A stretch of DNA of 64,000 nt, taken from assembly GCF_000691165.1 (NCBI RefSeq), contig NZ_ASJD01000009.1:1-64000 (forward strand), in the 5' to 3' direction. Positions 45,309-56,596 of the stretch are shown here, piece after piece. Position 1 is the first letter of the stretch; every line of letters begins with the position of its first letter. The notes below the pieces were generated by a model, which saw nothing but the letters and a program-made list of their open reading frames with translations, did no database searches and had not been told where the DNA came from. The stretch comes from Bacillus safensis FO-36b. GTDB lineage: Bacteria; Bacillota; Bacilli; Bacillales; Bacillaceae. Both the position numbers and the translations under genes were made by a program.

Positions 45309-46487
45309 ATGAAACATTCATTATTGTCGTCAGAAGAAAAAATACAGTTGCTTCAAGACTATCAGCCAGGCGCATTTTTTCTTGCTTCACCTAAACGCAC
45401 GATACTTGCCGAAGGGATTTTCCAGCATATTGAAACCAATCAGCTAAATGAACTATCCACAAGGGTAGCGCACGTATTTGAAGATGCCAAACAAGCTGGA
45501 ATTCAAACACCGATTGTGGCTGGTGCTGTCCCATTTGATCCGGCGCAGCCCGTTCGTTTAAATGTACCAGTCCATGTACAGTTTAGTGATCCACTCGAAT
45601 TCCAACAAGGTGATGAGGAGTCAGAAGCGGCATCGCCATCCTATGAGGTGACACCTGACCCTTCTCCTGAAGTCTACATGAATGGTGTGAACGAAGGGTT
45701 AGCTAAAATTGAAAAAGGAGAGCTTAGCAAAATCGTACTCTCTCGATCTCTCCATCTCAAATCAAATCAAGACATTCCTACGAAAACAATACTCGAACGA
45801 CTGGCTCGTCATAATACGACTGGCTATACGTTTGCTGCAAATGTAGCTGATCCGAAGTCTTCCCAAAAGCGCACACTTCTTGGGGCAAGCCCTGAACTGC
45901 TTCTTTCAAAAACTGGTTCATCTGTGATTTCCAATCCACTCGCTGGTTCTCGGCCTCGCAGTTCAGATCCAGTAGAAGACCAGCGCCGCCGCGATGAACT
46001 CCTTACCTCAGCGAAGGATTTACACGAGCACGCAGTGGTTGTTGAAGCTGTCACTAAAGCGCTTACTCCATACTGTCATACACTAGATGTGCCTGCATCA
46101 CCATCCGTCATTCAAACAGAAACGATGTGGCATTTATCTACTGTGGTCAAAGGTGACTTAATAGATTCCAGTGTGTCCTCAATTGATTTGGCGCTTAGCC
46201 TTCATCCAACACCCGCAGTATGCGGAACACCTACAGCAGATGCACGTGAAGCCATTCAAGCGATTGAACCCTTCGATCGAGGATTTTTCACAGGAATGAT
46301 CGGTTGGGCAGATACAAATGGTGATGGTGATTGGATTGTCACCATTCGTTGTGCAGAAGCTGAGGGTCACTCCCTACGTCTCTTTGCTGGTGCAGGAGTG
46401 GTCAAAGGATCAAAGGCAGAAGAAGAGCTAGCTGAAACATCTGCAAAATTCAACACGATGCTTCATGCAATGGGCATCCATCAGTGA
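45309..46487 (+). CDS. dhbC: Isochorismate synthase
   Basis: 392 residues of the chorismate-utilising family. C-terminal catalytic core: [44 protein letters not shown], then [12 protein letters not shown] and [11 protein letters not shown]. It converts chorismate to isochorismate. Ribosome site AAAAGGAGG upstream. The active-site residues are intact. Confidence 0.95.
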   Translation: MKHSLLSSEEKIQLLQDYQPGAFFLASPKRTILAEGIFQHIETNQLNELSTRVAHVFEDAKQAGIQTPIVAGAVPFDPAQPVRLNVPVHVQFSDPLEFQQGDEESEAASPSYEVTPDPSPEVYMNGVNEGLAKIEKGELSKIVLSRSLHLKSNQDIPTKTILERLARHNTTGYTFAANVADPKSSQKRTLLGASPELLLSKTGSSVISNPLAGSRPRSSDPVEDQRRRDELLTSAKDLHEHAVVVEAVTKALTPYCHTLDVPASPSVIQTETMWHLSTVVKGDLIDSSVSSIDLALSLHPTPAVCGTPTADAREAIQAIEPFDRGFFTGMIGWADTNGDGDWIVTIRCAEAEGHSLRLFAGAGVVKGSKAEEELAETSAKFNTMLHAMGIHQ

Positions 46488-46514
46488 TAAAAATACATAG
46501 GAGATGACAAAAAC

Positions 46515-48134
46515 ATGTTTGTTCAACCACCTACATGGCCAGAAGAATTTGCAAAACGCTACCGTGAAAACGGCTGTTGGCGTGGGGAAACCTTTGGCGG
46601 TATGCTTCGTGAACGCGCCGCATCGCTAGGAAATAAAACAGCCATTACATACGCTGATACGCACATAAGCTACCAAGAACTTGATCAGCGCGTCAGCAGT
46701 CTTGCTGCCGGTTTTCATCAGCTTGGAATTCAGAAAGGAAGTCGAGTTGTCGTACAGCTTCCTAACATTCCTGCTTTTTTTGAAGTCATTTTCGCTTTAT
46801 TTCGAATCGGTGCTTTACCCGTCTTCTCGCTGCCATCTCATAGAAGCAGTGAAATCACTTATTTTATTGAGTTTGCCGAAGCAGACGCATATGTCATACC
46901 AGATATCGATGGCGGCTTTGATTATCGATCACTCGCACGTCAAGTGAAAGAAAAGCTTCCCTCATTACCTCATGTCATTGTTGCAGGGGAAGCTGAGGAA
47001 TTCCTTGACTTGGATGATCTGCGCAAGGACCCAGCACTTGATCCCCAAATTCATGTAGAGGCAAGCGATATTGCATTTCTTCAGTTATCTGGAGGCAGCA
47101 CAGGCCTTTCAAAGCTTATTCCTCGCACGCATGATGACTATATTTATAGTCTTTGGAAAAGCAATGAGGTGTGCGAGCTCACACAAGATAGTGAGTATCT
47201 AGCTGCACTTCCGGTTGCGCACAACTATCCATTAAGCTCGCCTGGCGTCCTTGGGACGTTATACGCAGGCGGAAGAGTCGTTCTTGCACCTGGATCAAGC
47301 CCTGATGTCGTCTTTCCACTCATTGAAAAAGAACGGGCGACCATTACCGCTGTCGTTCCACCTATCGCATTGATTTGGCTAGAGGCCGCTCCTCATCGGT
47401 CAGATGACTTATCGAGTCTTGAAGTCTTACAAGTCGGTGGTGCTAAATTCAGTGCTGAGGCAGCAAAACGAGTGATGCCTACACTTGGATGTAAGTTACA
47501 GCAAGTTTTTGGCATGGCAGAAGGTCTGGTCAACTATACCAGATTAGATGATCCTGAACATGTCATTATTCATACACAAGGACGCCCAATGTCTGAATAT
47601 GATGAGGTACTAGTGGTAGATGATGAGGACAAGCCCGTCCCGCATGAAGTGGCTGGACATCTTTTAACAAGAGGACCTTATACGATTCGCGGCTACTATA
47701 AAGCCGATGAACAAAACAAAAAAGCATTTACACCCGATGGCTTTTACAGAACAGGTGACATCGTGCGAATAACCAAAGAAGGAAATGTTGTTGTAGAAGG
47801 CAGAGACAAGGATCAAATCAATCGTGGCGGCGAAAAAGTTGCCGCTGAAGAAGTTGAAAACCATTTACTTGCGCATCCTGACATTCATGATGCCGCCATG
47901 GTGTCTATGCCCGATCCATTTCTTGGCGAACGCTCATGTGCCTTTGTTATCGCGAAAGGAAACAACAAACCAGCACCGCACGTCTTAAAATCATTTCTAA
48001 GAGAACGCGGGCTCGCAGCCTTTAAAATTCCCGACCGCATTGAATGGATCGATGCGTTCCCGCAAACAGGTGTAGGCAAAGTCAGTAAAAAAGCATTAAG
48101 AGAATTAGCTGCAACCCATACTGCCAACGTATAA
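46515..48134 (+). CDS. dhbE: 2,3-dihydroxybenzoate-AMP ligase
   Basis: 539 residues, stand-alone adenylation enzyme. A3 motif [16 protein letters not shown] near residues 188-203, A5-like [18 protein letters not shown]7/A8 YRTGDIVRI and [20 protein letters not shown], and the catalytic Lys in [14 protein letters not shown] near the C-terminus. It activates DHB as an acyl-adenylate and loads it onto the aryl carrier domain of DhbB. Confidence 0.96.
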   Translation: MFVQPPTWPEEFAKRYRENGCWRGETFGGMLRERAASLGNKTAITYADTHISYQELDQRVSSLAAGFHQLGIQKGSRVVVQLPNIPAFFEVIFALFRIGALPVFSLPSHRSSEITYFIEFAEADAYVIPDIDGGFDYRSLARQVKEKLPSLPHVIVAGEAEEFLDLDDLRKDPALDPQIHVEASDIAFLQLSGGSTGLSKLIPRTHDDYIYSLWKSNEVCELTQDSEYLAALPVAHNYPLSSPGVLGTLYAGGRVVLAPGSSPDVVFPLIEKERATITAVVPPIALIWLEAAPHRSDDLSSLEVLQVGGAKFSAEAAKRVMPTLGCKLQQVFGMAEGLVNYTRLDDPEHVIIHTQGRPMSEYDEVLVVDDEDKPVPHEVAGHLLTRGPYTIRGYYKADEQNKKAFTPDGFYRTGDIVRITKEGNVVVEGRDKDQINRGGEKVAAEEVENHLLAHPDIHDAAMVSMPDPFLGERSCAFVIAKGNNKPAPHVLKSFLRERGLAAFKIPDRIEWIDAFPQTGVGKVSKKALRELAATHTANV

Positions 48135-48152
48135 AAAAGAGGAGTGAAAACC

Positions 48153-49061
48153 ATGGCAATCCCTACTATTCCTGCATATCCAATGCCAAGCACACAAGAT
48201 TTACCCGAAAATAAAGTGAACTGGATACCAGATCCGAAACGTGCTGTTCTGCTGATACATGACATGCAGCAATATTTTTTAAATGCATTTCAACAAGATA
48301 CATCACCGATCACAGAGTTAGTTCAGCATATTGAACAATTACGTAATACATGCAATGAACTTGGAATCCCCGTCGTCTATACAGCGCAACCTGGTGACCA
48401 AGACCCGAAGGATCGTGCCTTATTAACAGATTTTTGGGGACCTGGACTTGGTGATGATGAAGCATTGACAAAAATCATTGATCAGCTTGCTCCATCTGAG
48501 GCAGATACAATGCTGACAAAATGGCGTTATAGCGCATTCAAGAAATCTAATTTTTTGGATATCCTTCAAGAAGGCGGGCGTGATCAACTAATCATTACTG
48601 GCGTATATGCACATATTGGCTGTATGCTGACAGCCGCAGAAGCATTCATGCTCGATATTGAAACCTTTTTTGTCGCCGATGCCGTCGCTGACTTTTCACT
48701 GAAACATCACAAAATGGCCATGACCTATGCAGCTGAACGCTGTGCAGTCACCACAACGACAAACCAAATCATCAGTCGTTTAACAGGACAAGAACCAAAC
48801 AGTGATGATTTATCCTTTGAGGCCATCGTTCACCAAGTAGCTGAGTATCTCCAAATCGAGCCAAATGAAATACCACTTGATGAGAATCTCGTCTACCTTG
48901 GGCTTGATTCTATTAGAATGATGAGCCTAGCGGAAAAGTGGAGGCAGCAAGGAGCGACAGTCAATTTCGTTGAGCTTGCAGCAAATCCAACGCTCGCTCA
49001 TTGGCGGACTCTTCTTTTCCCAGAAAAGCAGCCATCTATCCCAAATATCGATTACTTGTAA
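48153..49061 (+). CDS. dhbB: Isochorismatase with aryl carrier domain
   Basis: 302 residues from ATG 48153 (MAIPTIPAYPMPST); GAGGAG is seven bases upstream, and the in-frame GTG at 48144 is too close. The N-terminal isochorismatase domain (about 1-210) has RAVLLIHDMQQYFLNAF and ITGVYAHIGCMLTAA. The C-terminal carrier (about 225-300) has the phosphopantetheine Ser253 in YLGLDSIRMM. It hydrolyses isochorismate to 2,3-dihydro-DHB and pyruvate, and carries DHB for DhbF. Confidence 0.95.
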   Translation: MAIPTIPAYPMPSTQDLPENKVNWIPDPKRAVLLIHDMQQYFLNAFQQDTSPITELVQHIEQLRNTCNELGIPVVYTAQPGDQDPKDRALLTDFWGPGLGDDEALTKIIDQLAPSEADTMLTKWRYSAFKKSNFLDILQEGGRDQLIITGVYAHIGCMLTAAEAFMLDIETFFVADAVADFSLKHHKMAMTYAAERCAVTTTTNQIISRLTGQEPNSDDLSFEAIVHQVAEYLQIEPNEIPLDENLVYLGLDSIRMMSLAEKWRQQGATVNFVELAANPTLAHWRTLLFPEKQPSIPNIDYL

Positions 49062-49076
49062 AGGAGGTATAGACCC

Positions 49077-52000
49077 TTGTCGATCCAGTCAGTCGATTCA
49101 TTCCCGCTAACCGGTGCCCAATCAGGCATTTGGTACGCGCAGCAGCTTGATCCAGCTAATCCTATTTTCAATACAGCTGAGTATATAGAGATTAAAGGTC
49201 CTATTGATCCCATACAATTTGAAGCAGCCATTAGAAAGACTGTCTTAGAAGCAGATTCCTTGTATATGCAATTCGTTGAGGATACTGACGGTCCAAAGCA
49301 ATGGATGACATCTAAGAAAGAGATTCCATTTCAATATGTTAATTTACAAAATGAAAAACAGCCTCTTGATGCGGCTAAAGCATGGATGAAAGCCGATCTT
49401 TCAACACCAGTCTCTTTAGAGAAAGATGTATTATTCCGTGAAGTACTTTTTCAGCTTGCTGACGACCGATTTATTTGGTATCAGCGCATTCATCACATTG
49501 CCATTGATGGATTCGCCTTTTCGCTCATTGCGCGTCGTGTTGCTGAGGTCTATTCAGCCCTATCGAATGGGACACCTATGCCCCCTCAAACATTTGGATC
49601 CTTACATGACGTAGTCCAAGAGGAGCTCACCTATCAACAGTCTAATCGATATGAAGATGATCAAGCGTTTTGGAAAAATCGCTTTGCTGATCAACCTGAA
49701 GTTGTCAGCCTTGCTGAGCTTGCCCCAAGAACGTCGGATCATTTTATCCGAAAAACGGCTGGCTACGATGCAGAAAAGGTAAGCAAAATGAAAAAAAATG
49801 CTCAAGCCTTCGGTGGTACGTGGCATGAAATGATCCTTGCTGCATCCGCTTTATATATGCATCGTATGACTGGTGCACATGATATTGTTTTAGGATTACC
49901 TGTGATGATGCGCCTTGGATCGTGCGCCTTACAAACACCCGGAATGGTCATGAACCTGGTACCGCTTCGTTTAACATGCAAACCAGAAATGACGCTATCA
50001 GCACTTGTTCGCCAAGTATCTGATGAACTAAAAGCCATTCGCCCTCATCAAAGATATCGCCACGAGGACATGCGGAGAGACTTTAAACTTATCGGAAGAA
50101 ATCAGCGATTATTTGGCCCGCAGATCAATATCATGCCATTTGATTATGATCTCATGTTCGATCAGAGCATGGGTCAAGCACATAACCTCTCAGCAGGACC
50201 CGTGGATGATATATCGATCAACATATACGACCGCGCGGATGGGAACGGATTTCAAATCGACTTTGATGCAAACCCTGCCGTATACAAAGAGCAAGCAGTT
50301 GACGCTCATCAGCAGCGTTTTCTTCAATTGCTGGAGGAAATAACCGGACTAGAGCAAGATCAAACGATCAGTCAATTCAACCTTCTTTTGTCTGAAGAGA
50401 AAGAGAACATCCTCAAGCACTGGAATGATACAAAACGAGAATTACCAAGGGAATCTTTACGGGAACTATTTGAAAAACAGGTGAGCAAAACACCACAAGC
50501 AAAAGCATTACAGTTTGAAGGAATTACTTTGACCTATGAGGAGTTGAATCAGCGGGCTAATCAATTAGCTCATTATTTGAAAAAACATGACATTGGACCA
50601 GAACAATTTGTCGCAATTGCTCTGCCTCGGTCCATCAATATGGTCGTAAGTCTATTAGCCGTCGTCAAAACGGGAGCCGCATATCTGCCACTAGACCCTG
50701 ATTATCCTAACGATCGTGTCGCCTATATGCTAGAAGATGCCAAACCGGCGTGCTTGCTCACAATTAAAGAGACAGCAGACGGTTTGAACCATCCGCACAT
50801 CGTTCAGCTGGATGATTCAACTGTTCATCAGGAGATAGCAGACAGTCCGCACATCAATCCGGCTTGGAGCGAGGGCTCTCCACATCACCCAGCTTACATC
50901 CTCTACACATCAGGATCGACAGGCAAACCAAAGGGTGTTGTTGTAACAAAACGAAATGTGATCAACTTTATATTGTCCATGCAAGATTCATTTTTATTAG
51001 ATCAAAAAGACCAGCTTTTAGCGGTAACAACCATTGCCTTTGATATTTCTGGGCTGGAAATGTTCCTACCGCTTTTACATGGGGCTGCTATTTTATTGGC
51101 AAAAAAAGAAACCATACAAGAACCAGCAAAGCTTTCAGACATGATTCGTTCTCATCATGTCACAATCATGCAGGCAACACCAACGTTGTGGCATGCGTTG
51201 GCAGATGAATACCCTGATGTGATCACAGGTATGCGTGTTCTTGTTGGAGGTGAAGCTCTCCCTGCCTCCCTTTTGCACACATTGCAATCTCTTCAATGTG
51301 ACATTACTAATTTGTACGGACCTACAGAAACGACGATCTGGTCTACGATGGAAAATGTCACAGCACATCGAGAAAATAGTGGACCGGCAATTGGTAAACC
51401 CATTTGGAATACGAGCATTTACATTTTAGATGAAGGACTAAACCCAGTCCCAGCAGGATCAATCGGTGAGCTTTATATTGCAGGTGAAGGAGTATCCAGA
51501 GGATATCTTGGGCGATATGATTTAACGGCTGAACGCTTTGTCGCTGATCCATTCGGCACAAAAGGCACGAGAATGTATCGTACTGGTGATTTAGCCAGAT
51601 GGCGTGAAGATGGTTCAATTGATTATATCAGCCGTGCCGATCATCAAATTAAAATCCGCGGCTTCCGTATTGAACTAGGTGAAATTGAAACAGTGATGAT
51701 GCAGCATCAAGCCATAAAGCATACATCTGTTATCGTTCGTGAGGATCAACCTGGGCAGCAGCTGCTTTGTGCGTATGTTGTGCTGACAGACGGGTCTTCT
51801 CTGCACCCTTCAGAGCTCAGGCAGTTTGCGGCTGCATTACTTCCTGACTACATGGTGCCCTCTGCTGTTGTCGTTTTGCCAGAACTTCCACTTACACCAA
51901 ACGGCAAAATCGACCGCAAAGCATTACCAGCACCAAATATGTCTTTAGTTAGTTCTGAGCGTACACCTAGAACACCACAAGAAGACATGTTATGTAGTTT

Positions 52001-55000
52001 ATTTGCAGAAACCCTTGGCCTATCTCAAATTGGCATAGATGATAGTTTCTTTGACTTAGGAGGACATTCCTTACTCGCCGCTCGCCTGCTTCGACGTATA
52101 CGCGATACACTTGGTGCAGACCTAAGTATGAGTACCATTTTTGAATCACCTCGAGTTGCTGAGCTTGCGCAGCACATTGACAAAGCGAAGGACATTCGGC
52201 CGCCGCTTCAGGTTGAAGACAAACCAGATGAAATTCCATTATCCTTTGCCCAAAAACGGCTCTGGTTCCTTCATTGCCTTGAAGGGCCAAGTCCAACTTA
52301 CAATATTCCACTTGTCATTCAGCTGACAGGTACACTGGATCAAACAGCTCTCATTGGTGCACTGGCAGATATCACTGAAAAACACGAAACCCTTAGAACC
52401 ATTTTTCCAGATAAGAACGGCATGCCAAGACAGGTCATTTTACACCCGAAAAGTGTTCAGCCTGAACTCCATGTCACAGCTTCAAGCGATCAACAAATTG
52501 AGAATCAGTTAAACGAAGCCATTCGCTATAGCTTTCAGATTGAAGAAGAACCTGCACTTCGAGCTGAATTATTCACGCTTGATGCAAACCGATCCGTACT
52601 GCTTCTATTGCTGCATCACATCGCTGGTGACGGCTGGTCACTTGCACCATTGACGCGAGACTTAGCTGCTGCTTACGAAGCCCGTATACAAGGAAAATCC
52701 ATCTCCTTGCCAGCAGAACCTGTTCAATATGCTGACTATGCTATTTGGCAGCAGAAGCTGTTGGGCAGTGAAGAAAAGGCGGATAGTCTATTTGCCAAGC
52801 AGCTCAGCTATTGGAAAGATGCCTTACATGACCTGCCTGAAGAACTTGAACTGCCTTATGACTTCCCGCGTCCACAGGAAGGAAGCTTCAACGGTGCGAC
52901 GATAGACTTTACGATTGAACCCGCTTTACATCAGAACCTCCTTGAGCTTGCAAAGCAGCATCAAGTGAGTTTGTTCATGGTGCTTCAAGCATCACTTGCA
53001 GCATTACTGACACGCATTGGGGCCGGTACAGATATCCCAATCGGCAGTCCAATTGCTGGACGGAATGACGATGCACTTGACGATATTGTGGGCTTGTTTG
53101 TGAACACACTAGTATTACGTACAAATACAGCTGGTAATCCAACCTTTAGTGAGCTATTGAAGCGAGTGCGAGACGTTGACCTAGCAGCCTATGAGCATCA
53201 GGATCTGCCATTTGAACGGCTAGTTGAAATCCTAAACCCAACCCGGTCCAGATCAAGAAATCCATTGTTCCAGGTCATGCTAGCCTTCCAAAATACACCG
53301 AAGGCAGAAATGAAGCTGACACAACTTGACTCAGATCTTTACGTGAAACCAGTAGGGTCAGCTAAATTTGATCTGACCATCGAATTGGCAGAACAAAGAA
53401 CGGAAACTGGGTCAGCAGCGGGATTAACAGGATTGTTTGAATTCAGCACAGATGTATTTAAACAAAGCACCATTCGAGCAATCGCTGACAGAATGAAGCG
53501 CTTTTTAACAGAGGTAGCTGAGCGCCCGCATCTGCCGATTGGTCAAGTGAACATTTTATCAGATAAAGAGCGGCAAACATTTCTCCCTGACAAAAAGACA
53601 ATTGCTCAGTTAGACCAAGCACATAGTCTCTCGGCTTTATTTGAAAAAACGGCGCAGCAATCTCCTGATCGAGTCGCAGTAACGGATGGCAAGAGGCAGC
53701 TGACCTATGGTGAGTTAAACAACAAAGCCAATCGTCTTGCTCATTTATTAATAGAAAGAGGCGTTGGACCAGAACAGTTCGTTGCACTTGCCCTGCCTAG
53801 ATCAATCGATATGCTCATAAGCTTATTAGCCGTTCATAAAGCAGGCGCAGCCTATGTTCCGCTTGATCCTGATTATCCAGCAGACAGGCTGGCATACATG
53901 ATACAAGATGCCAAACCCGTTTGCAGCATCACAACAAAAGCAGATGCAATGCACCTCCCTGCTGATTGCGATTTGATTTTGTTAGACGAAAAGGAAACGA
54001 GCGATCAATTGCTGACTACGCCAAATCACAATCCGGCTGATATAGACAGAATTAAGCCGCTATCTTCTCTGCATCCGGCCTATATTATTTATACATCCGG
54101 TTCTACAGGGAAACCAAAAGGAGTGGTCATCCCACACCAAAATGTCATCCGTCTTCTAACATCTACTGAACATTGGTTCCATTTTGATGAAGAAGACGTT
54201 TGGACAATGTTCCATTCATATGCCTTTGACTTTTCAGTATGGGAAATTTGGGGACCACTTTTATATGGCGGCCGACTTGTCATTGTATCTCATACCATCT
54301 CTCGCTCTCCAGAAGAGATGCTGCAGCTTCTAGTTGAGGAAGGTGTGACTGTACTTAATCAAACACCTTCTGCCTTCTATCAGCTCATGCAGATAGACAA
54401 GGAACAACAAACACTTGGTCAAGCATTATCACTCCGCTATGTCATCTTTGGAGGTGAAGCATTAGAGCTTAGCAGATTAGAAGATTGGTACAGCCGTCAC
54501 TCAGACTGTAAGCCAAAGCTAATCAACATGTACGGCATTACAGAAACCACCGTTCACGTTACGTATAATGTACTCAATCGAGAGATGATCACAAAGAACT
54601 CCAGCAGTTTAATAGGCGAACCGATTCCTGATTTACACGTGTACGTACTAGATGAATACCTACAGCCTGTTCCCCCTGGGACGACAGGTGAAATGTATGT
54701 AGCTGGAGCTGGCCTTGCAAGAGGTTATCTAGGCAGACCTGACCTGACATCAGATCGATTCCCTGCCGATCCTTATGGAGCACCTGGCACAAGGATGTAT
54801 CGTACAGGCGACCTTGCGCGCTGGACAGAAGAAGGGGATCTTGATTACATTGGCAGAGCTGATCATCAAATTAAAATACGCGGATTTCGCATTGAACTTG
54901 GAGAAATTGAAGCCGTTCTGGCACGCCACGATGCAGTTGCACAAGTTGCCGTCATGATGCGAGAGGATCAGCCTGGCGACAAACGCTTAGTCGCCTATAT

Positions 55001-56225
55001 CGTCACAACTGAAGAAGACCGTTTCGATACTGAAACCCTTCGTCATTTTGCAGCAGCCAGTCTTCCTGATTACATGGTTCCCGCGGCATATGTACAAATT
55101 GACACCATGCCGCTTACAGCAAACGGGAAGCTTGATCAAAAATCACTGCCAGCACCTCAATTGCATATACAGCAAGCAGATGGCCGCGGCCCAAGAAACC
55201 CGAAAGAGGAAATCCTATGTCATCTCTTTGAAGAGGTGCTTGATTTACCTAAAATCAGCATAGACGATCGCTTTTTTGACATTGGCGGGCATTCCTTACT
55301 TGCGGTTCGTTTAATCAGCCGCATTCGTGATGCACTTGGTGTCAAACTAAGCATCGGAACGTTGTTTGAAGCACCAAATGTGGCAAGTTTGGCAGAGAAA
55401 CTAGAAACAGGAAGCGATGAAAACGCACTAGAAATCCTGCTGCCACTGCGAACAAATGGAGAAAGATATCCTCTCTTTTGTGTTCACCCGGCAGGTGGTC
55501 TTAGCTGGTGCTATGCAGGTCTCTTGAATACATTAGAAAAAGACATCCCTATTTATGGATTACAGGCACGAGGAATCGCAAGAAAAGATGACTACCCGCA
55601 CACACTAGATGATATGGCTGCGGATTACATCAAGCACATCCAAACGATTCAGCCAAAAGGCCCTTATCATCTTCTTGGCTGGTCACTAGGCGGAAACGTT
55701 GTACAGGCAATGGCTACACAGCTCCAGCAGCAAGGTGAAGAAATCGCACTCGTTGCGATGCTGGATGCCTATCCAAACCATTTCTTACCGATTAAAGCAG
55801 CACCTGATGAAGAAGAAGCACTAATCGCTCTTCTTGCGCTTGGCGGTTATGATCCAGATACCTTAACAGGTGAACCGCTCACAATGAAAAGTGCCATCGA
55901 TATCTTGAAAAAAGATGGCAGTGCACTAGCTAGCTTAAATGAAGATGCCATTAGAAATCTAAAAGAAACCTATGTGAATTCAGTTCGATTGCTTGGAGAA
56001 TATCAGCCAAAAACTTATCAGGGGGACATATTATTCTTTAGATCTACCATTATCCCAGATTGGTTTACACCAATTGATCCCGAAGCATGGGCACCTTATA
56101 TCAACGGAACTATTGAACAGCACGACATTCATTGCCGGCACAAAGACATGTGCCAGCCTAAACCCCTAGCAGAAATTGGTGTCATCTTAGACAACGCACT
56201 GCATCGGGTCAAACAAAAGCACTAA
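49077..56225 (+). CDS. dhbF: Bacillibactin NRPS, C-A(Gly)-PCP-C-A(Thr)-PCP-TE
   Basis: 2382 residues from TTG 49077, preceded by AGGAGG. Module 1: condensation domain (HHIAIDG at 139-145), adenylation (YTSGSTGKPKG from 610), carrier Ser998 in GGHSLLA. Module 2: condensation (HHIAGDG from 1180), adenylation (YTSGSTGKPKG from 1672), carrier Ser2073. The thioesterase (about 2110-2382) has nucleophile Ser2203 in GWSLGGN. Specificity residues read by eye are DILQLGLI for A1 (glycine) and DFWNIGMV for A2 (threonine), the bacillibactin pair. It condenses DHB-Gly-Thr three times and cyclises the trilactone. Domain order and length match B. subtilis DhbF. Confidence 0.97.
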   Translation: MSIQSVDSFPLTGAQSGIWYAQQLDPANPIFNTAEYIEIKGPIDPIQFEAAIRKTVLEADSLYMQFVEDTDGPKQWMTSKKEIPFQYVNLQNEKQPLDAAKAWMKADLSTPVSLEKDVLFREVLFQLADDRFIWYQRIHHIAIDGFAFSLIARRVAEVYSALSNGTPMPPQTFGSLHDVVQEELTYQQSNRYEDDQAFWKNRFADQPEVVSLAELAPRTSDHFIRKTAGYDAEKVSKMKKNAQAFGGTWHEMILAASALYMHRMTGAHDIVLGLPVMMRLGSCALQTPGMVMNLVPLRLTCKPEMTLSALVRQVSDELKAIRPHQRYRHEDMRRDFKLIGRNQRLFGPQINIMPFDYDLMFDQSMGQAHNLSAGPVDDISINIYDRADGNGFQIDFDANPAVYKEQAVDAHQQRFLQLLEEITGLEQDQTISQFNLLLSEEKENILKHWNDTKRELPRESLRELFEKQVSKTPQAKALQFEGITLTYEELNQRANQLAHYLKKHDIGPEQFVAIALPRSINMVVSLLAVVKTGAAYLPLDPDYPNDRVAYMLEDAKPACLLTIKETADGLNHPHIVQLDDSTVHQEIADSPHINPAWSEGSPHHPAYILYTSGSTGKPKGVVVTKRNVINFILSMQDSFLLDQKDQLLAVTTIAFDISGLEMFLPLLHGAAILLAKKETIQEPAKLSDMIRSHHVTIMQATPTLWHALADEYPDVITGMRVLVGGEALPASLLHTLQSLQCDITNLYGPTETTIWSTMENVTAHRENSGPAIGKPIWNTSIYILDEGLNPVPAGSIGELYIAGEGVSRGYLGRYDLTAERFVADPFGTKGTRMYRTGDLARWREDGSIDYISRADHQIKIRGFRIELGEIETVMMQHQAIKHTSVIVREDQPGQQLLCAYVVLTDGSSLHPSELRQFAAALLPDYMVPSAVVVLPELPLTPNGKIDRKALPAPNMSLVSSERTPRTPQEDMLCSLFAETLGLSQIGIDDSFFDLGGHSLLAARLLRRIRDTLGADLSMSTIFESPRVAELAQHIDKAKDIRPPLQVEDKPDEIPLSFAQKRLWFLHCLEGPSPTYNIPLVIQLTGTLDQTALIGALADITEKHETLRTIFPDKNGMPRQVILHPKSVQPELHVTASSDQQIENQLNEAIRYSFQIEEEPALRAELFTLDANRSVLLLLLHHIAGDGWSLAPLTRDLAAAYEARIQGKSISLPAEPVQYADYAIWQQKLLGSEEKADSLFAKQLSYWKDALHDLPEELELPYDFPRPQEGSFNGATIDFTIEPALHQNLLELAKQHQVSLFMVLQASLAALLTRIGAGTDIPIGSPIAGRNDDALDDIVGLFVNTLVLRTNTAGNPTFSELLKRVRDVDLAAYEHQDLPFERLVEILNPTRSRSRNPLFQVMLAFQNTPKAEMKLTQLDSDLYVKPVGSAKFDLTIELAEQRTETGSAAGLTGLFEFSTDVFKQSTIRAIADRMKRFLTEVAERPHLPIGQVNILSDKERQTFLPDKKTIAQLDQAHSLSALFEKTAQQSPDRVAVTDGKRQLTYGELNNKANRLAHLLIERGVGPEQFVALALPRSIDMLISLLAVHKAGAAYVPLDPDYPADRLAYMIQDAKPVCSITTKADAMHLPADCDLILLDEKETSDQLLTTPNHNPADIDRIKPLSSLHPAYIIYTSGSTGKPKGVVIPHQNVIRLLTSTEHWFHFDEEDVWTMFHSYAFDFSVWEIWGPLLYGGRLVIVSHTISRSPEEMLQLLVEEGVTVLNQTPSAFYQLMQIDKEQQTLGQALSLRYVIFGGEALELSRLEDWYSRHSDCKPKLINMYGITETTVHVTYNVLNREMITKNSSSLIGEPIPDLHVYVLDEYLQPVPPGTTGEMYVAGAGLARGYLGRPDLTSDRFPADPYGAPGTRMYRTGDLARWTEEGDLDYIGRADHQIKIRGFRIELGEIEAVLARHDAVAQVAVMMREDQPGDKRLVAYIVTTEEDRFDTETLRHFAAASLPDYMVPAAYVQIDTMPLTANGKLDQKSLPAPQLHIQQADGRGPRNPKEEILCHLFEEVLDLPKISIDDRFFDIGGHSLLAVRLISRIRDALGVKLSIGTLFEAPNVASLAEKLETGSDENALEILLPLRTNGERYPLFCVHPAGGLSWCYAGLLNTLEKDIPIYGLQARGIARKDDYPHTLDDMAADYIKHIQTIQPKGPYHLLGWSLGGNVVQAMATQLQQQGEEIALVAMLDAYPNHFLPIKAAPDEEEALIALLALGGYDPDTLTGEPLTMKSAIDILKKDGSALASLNEDAIRNLKETYVNSVRLLGEYQPKTYQGDILFFRSTIIPDWFTPIDPEAWAPYINGTIEQHDIHCRHKDMCQPKPLAEIGVILDNALHRVKQKH

Positions 56226-56245
56226 GAATAAAGGAGAGATGACAA

Positions 56246-56473
56246 ATGACAAATCCCTTTGATCGTGAAGACGGTGTATTTCTTGTGCTGGTCAATGAAC
56301 AAGGACAGCATTCACTTTGGCCATCATTTGCACCAGTGCCAGATGGATGGGAAAAGGTCTTTGGTGAAGACACTAGAAATGCCTGCATCGATTATATCCA
56401 GACACACTGGCAGGACTTGCGGCCATTAAGCTTAACAAAAGAACCTGCGCTAGCACATGGAAAAACGGAATAA
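56246..56473 (+). CDS. MbtH-like NRPS partner protein
   Basis: 75 residues with the MbtH signature: [33 protein letters not shown] and [12 protein letters not shown]. MbtH proteins bind adenylation domains and aid their folding and activity. It is the last gene of the dhb operon, 20 bases after dhbF with AAAGGAGAG, and is followed by a terminator. Confidence 0.95.
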   Translation: MTNPFDREDGVFLVLVNEQGQHSLWPSFAPVPDGWEKVFGEDTRNACIDYIQTHWQDLRPLSLTKEPALAHGKTE

Positions 56474-56479
56474 ATCACC

Positions 56480-56503
56480 GCACCCTGATCTCCATCAGGG
56501 TGC
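56480..56503 (+). terminator. Terminator of the bacillibactin operon
   Basis: GCACCCTGAT / ATCAGGGTGC perfect 10-bp stem, 4-base loop, TTTTTT tail. Confidence 0.92.
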
Positions 56504-56557
56504 TTTTTTGACAGAATAAACATCACCATCTTTCAGCTCTTTCTGCTACAATTTAAT

Positions 56558-56572
56558 TGAGAATGTTTATCA
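56558..56572. promoter_or_regulatory. Fur box upstream of btr
   Basis: TGAGAATGTTTATCA, 13 of 15 matches to the 7-1-7 Fur consensus, 24 bases before the btr start. Confidence 0.75.
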
Positions 56573-56596
56573 ATCAATAAGAGATCAGGTGGTTTT

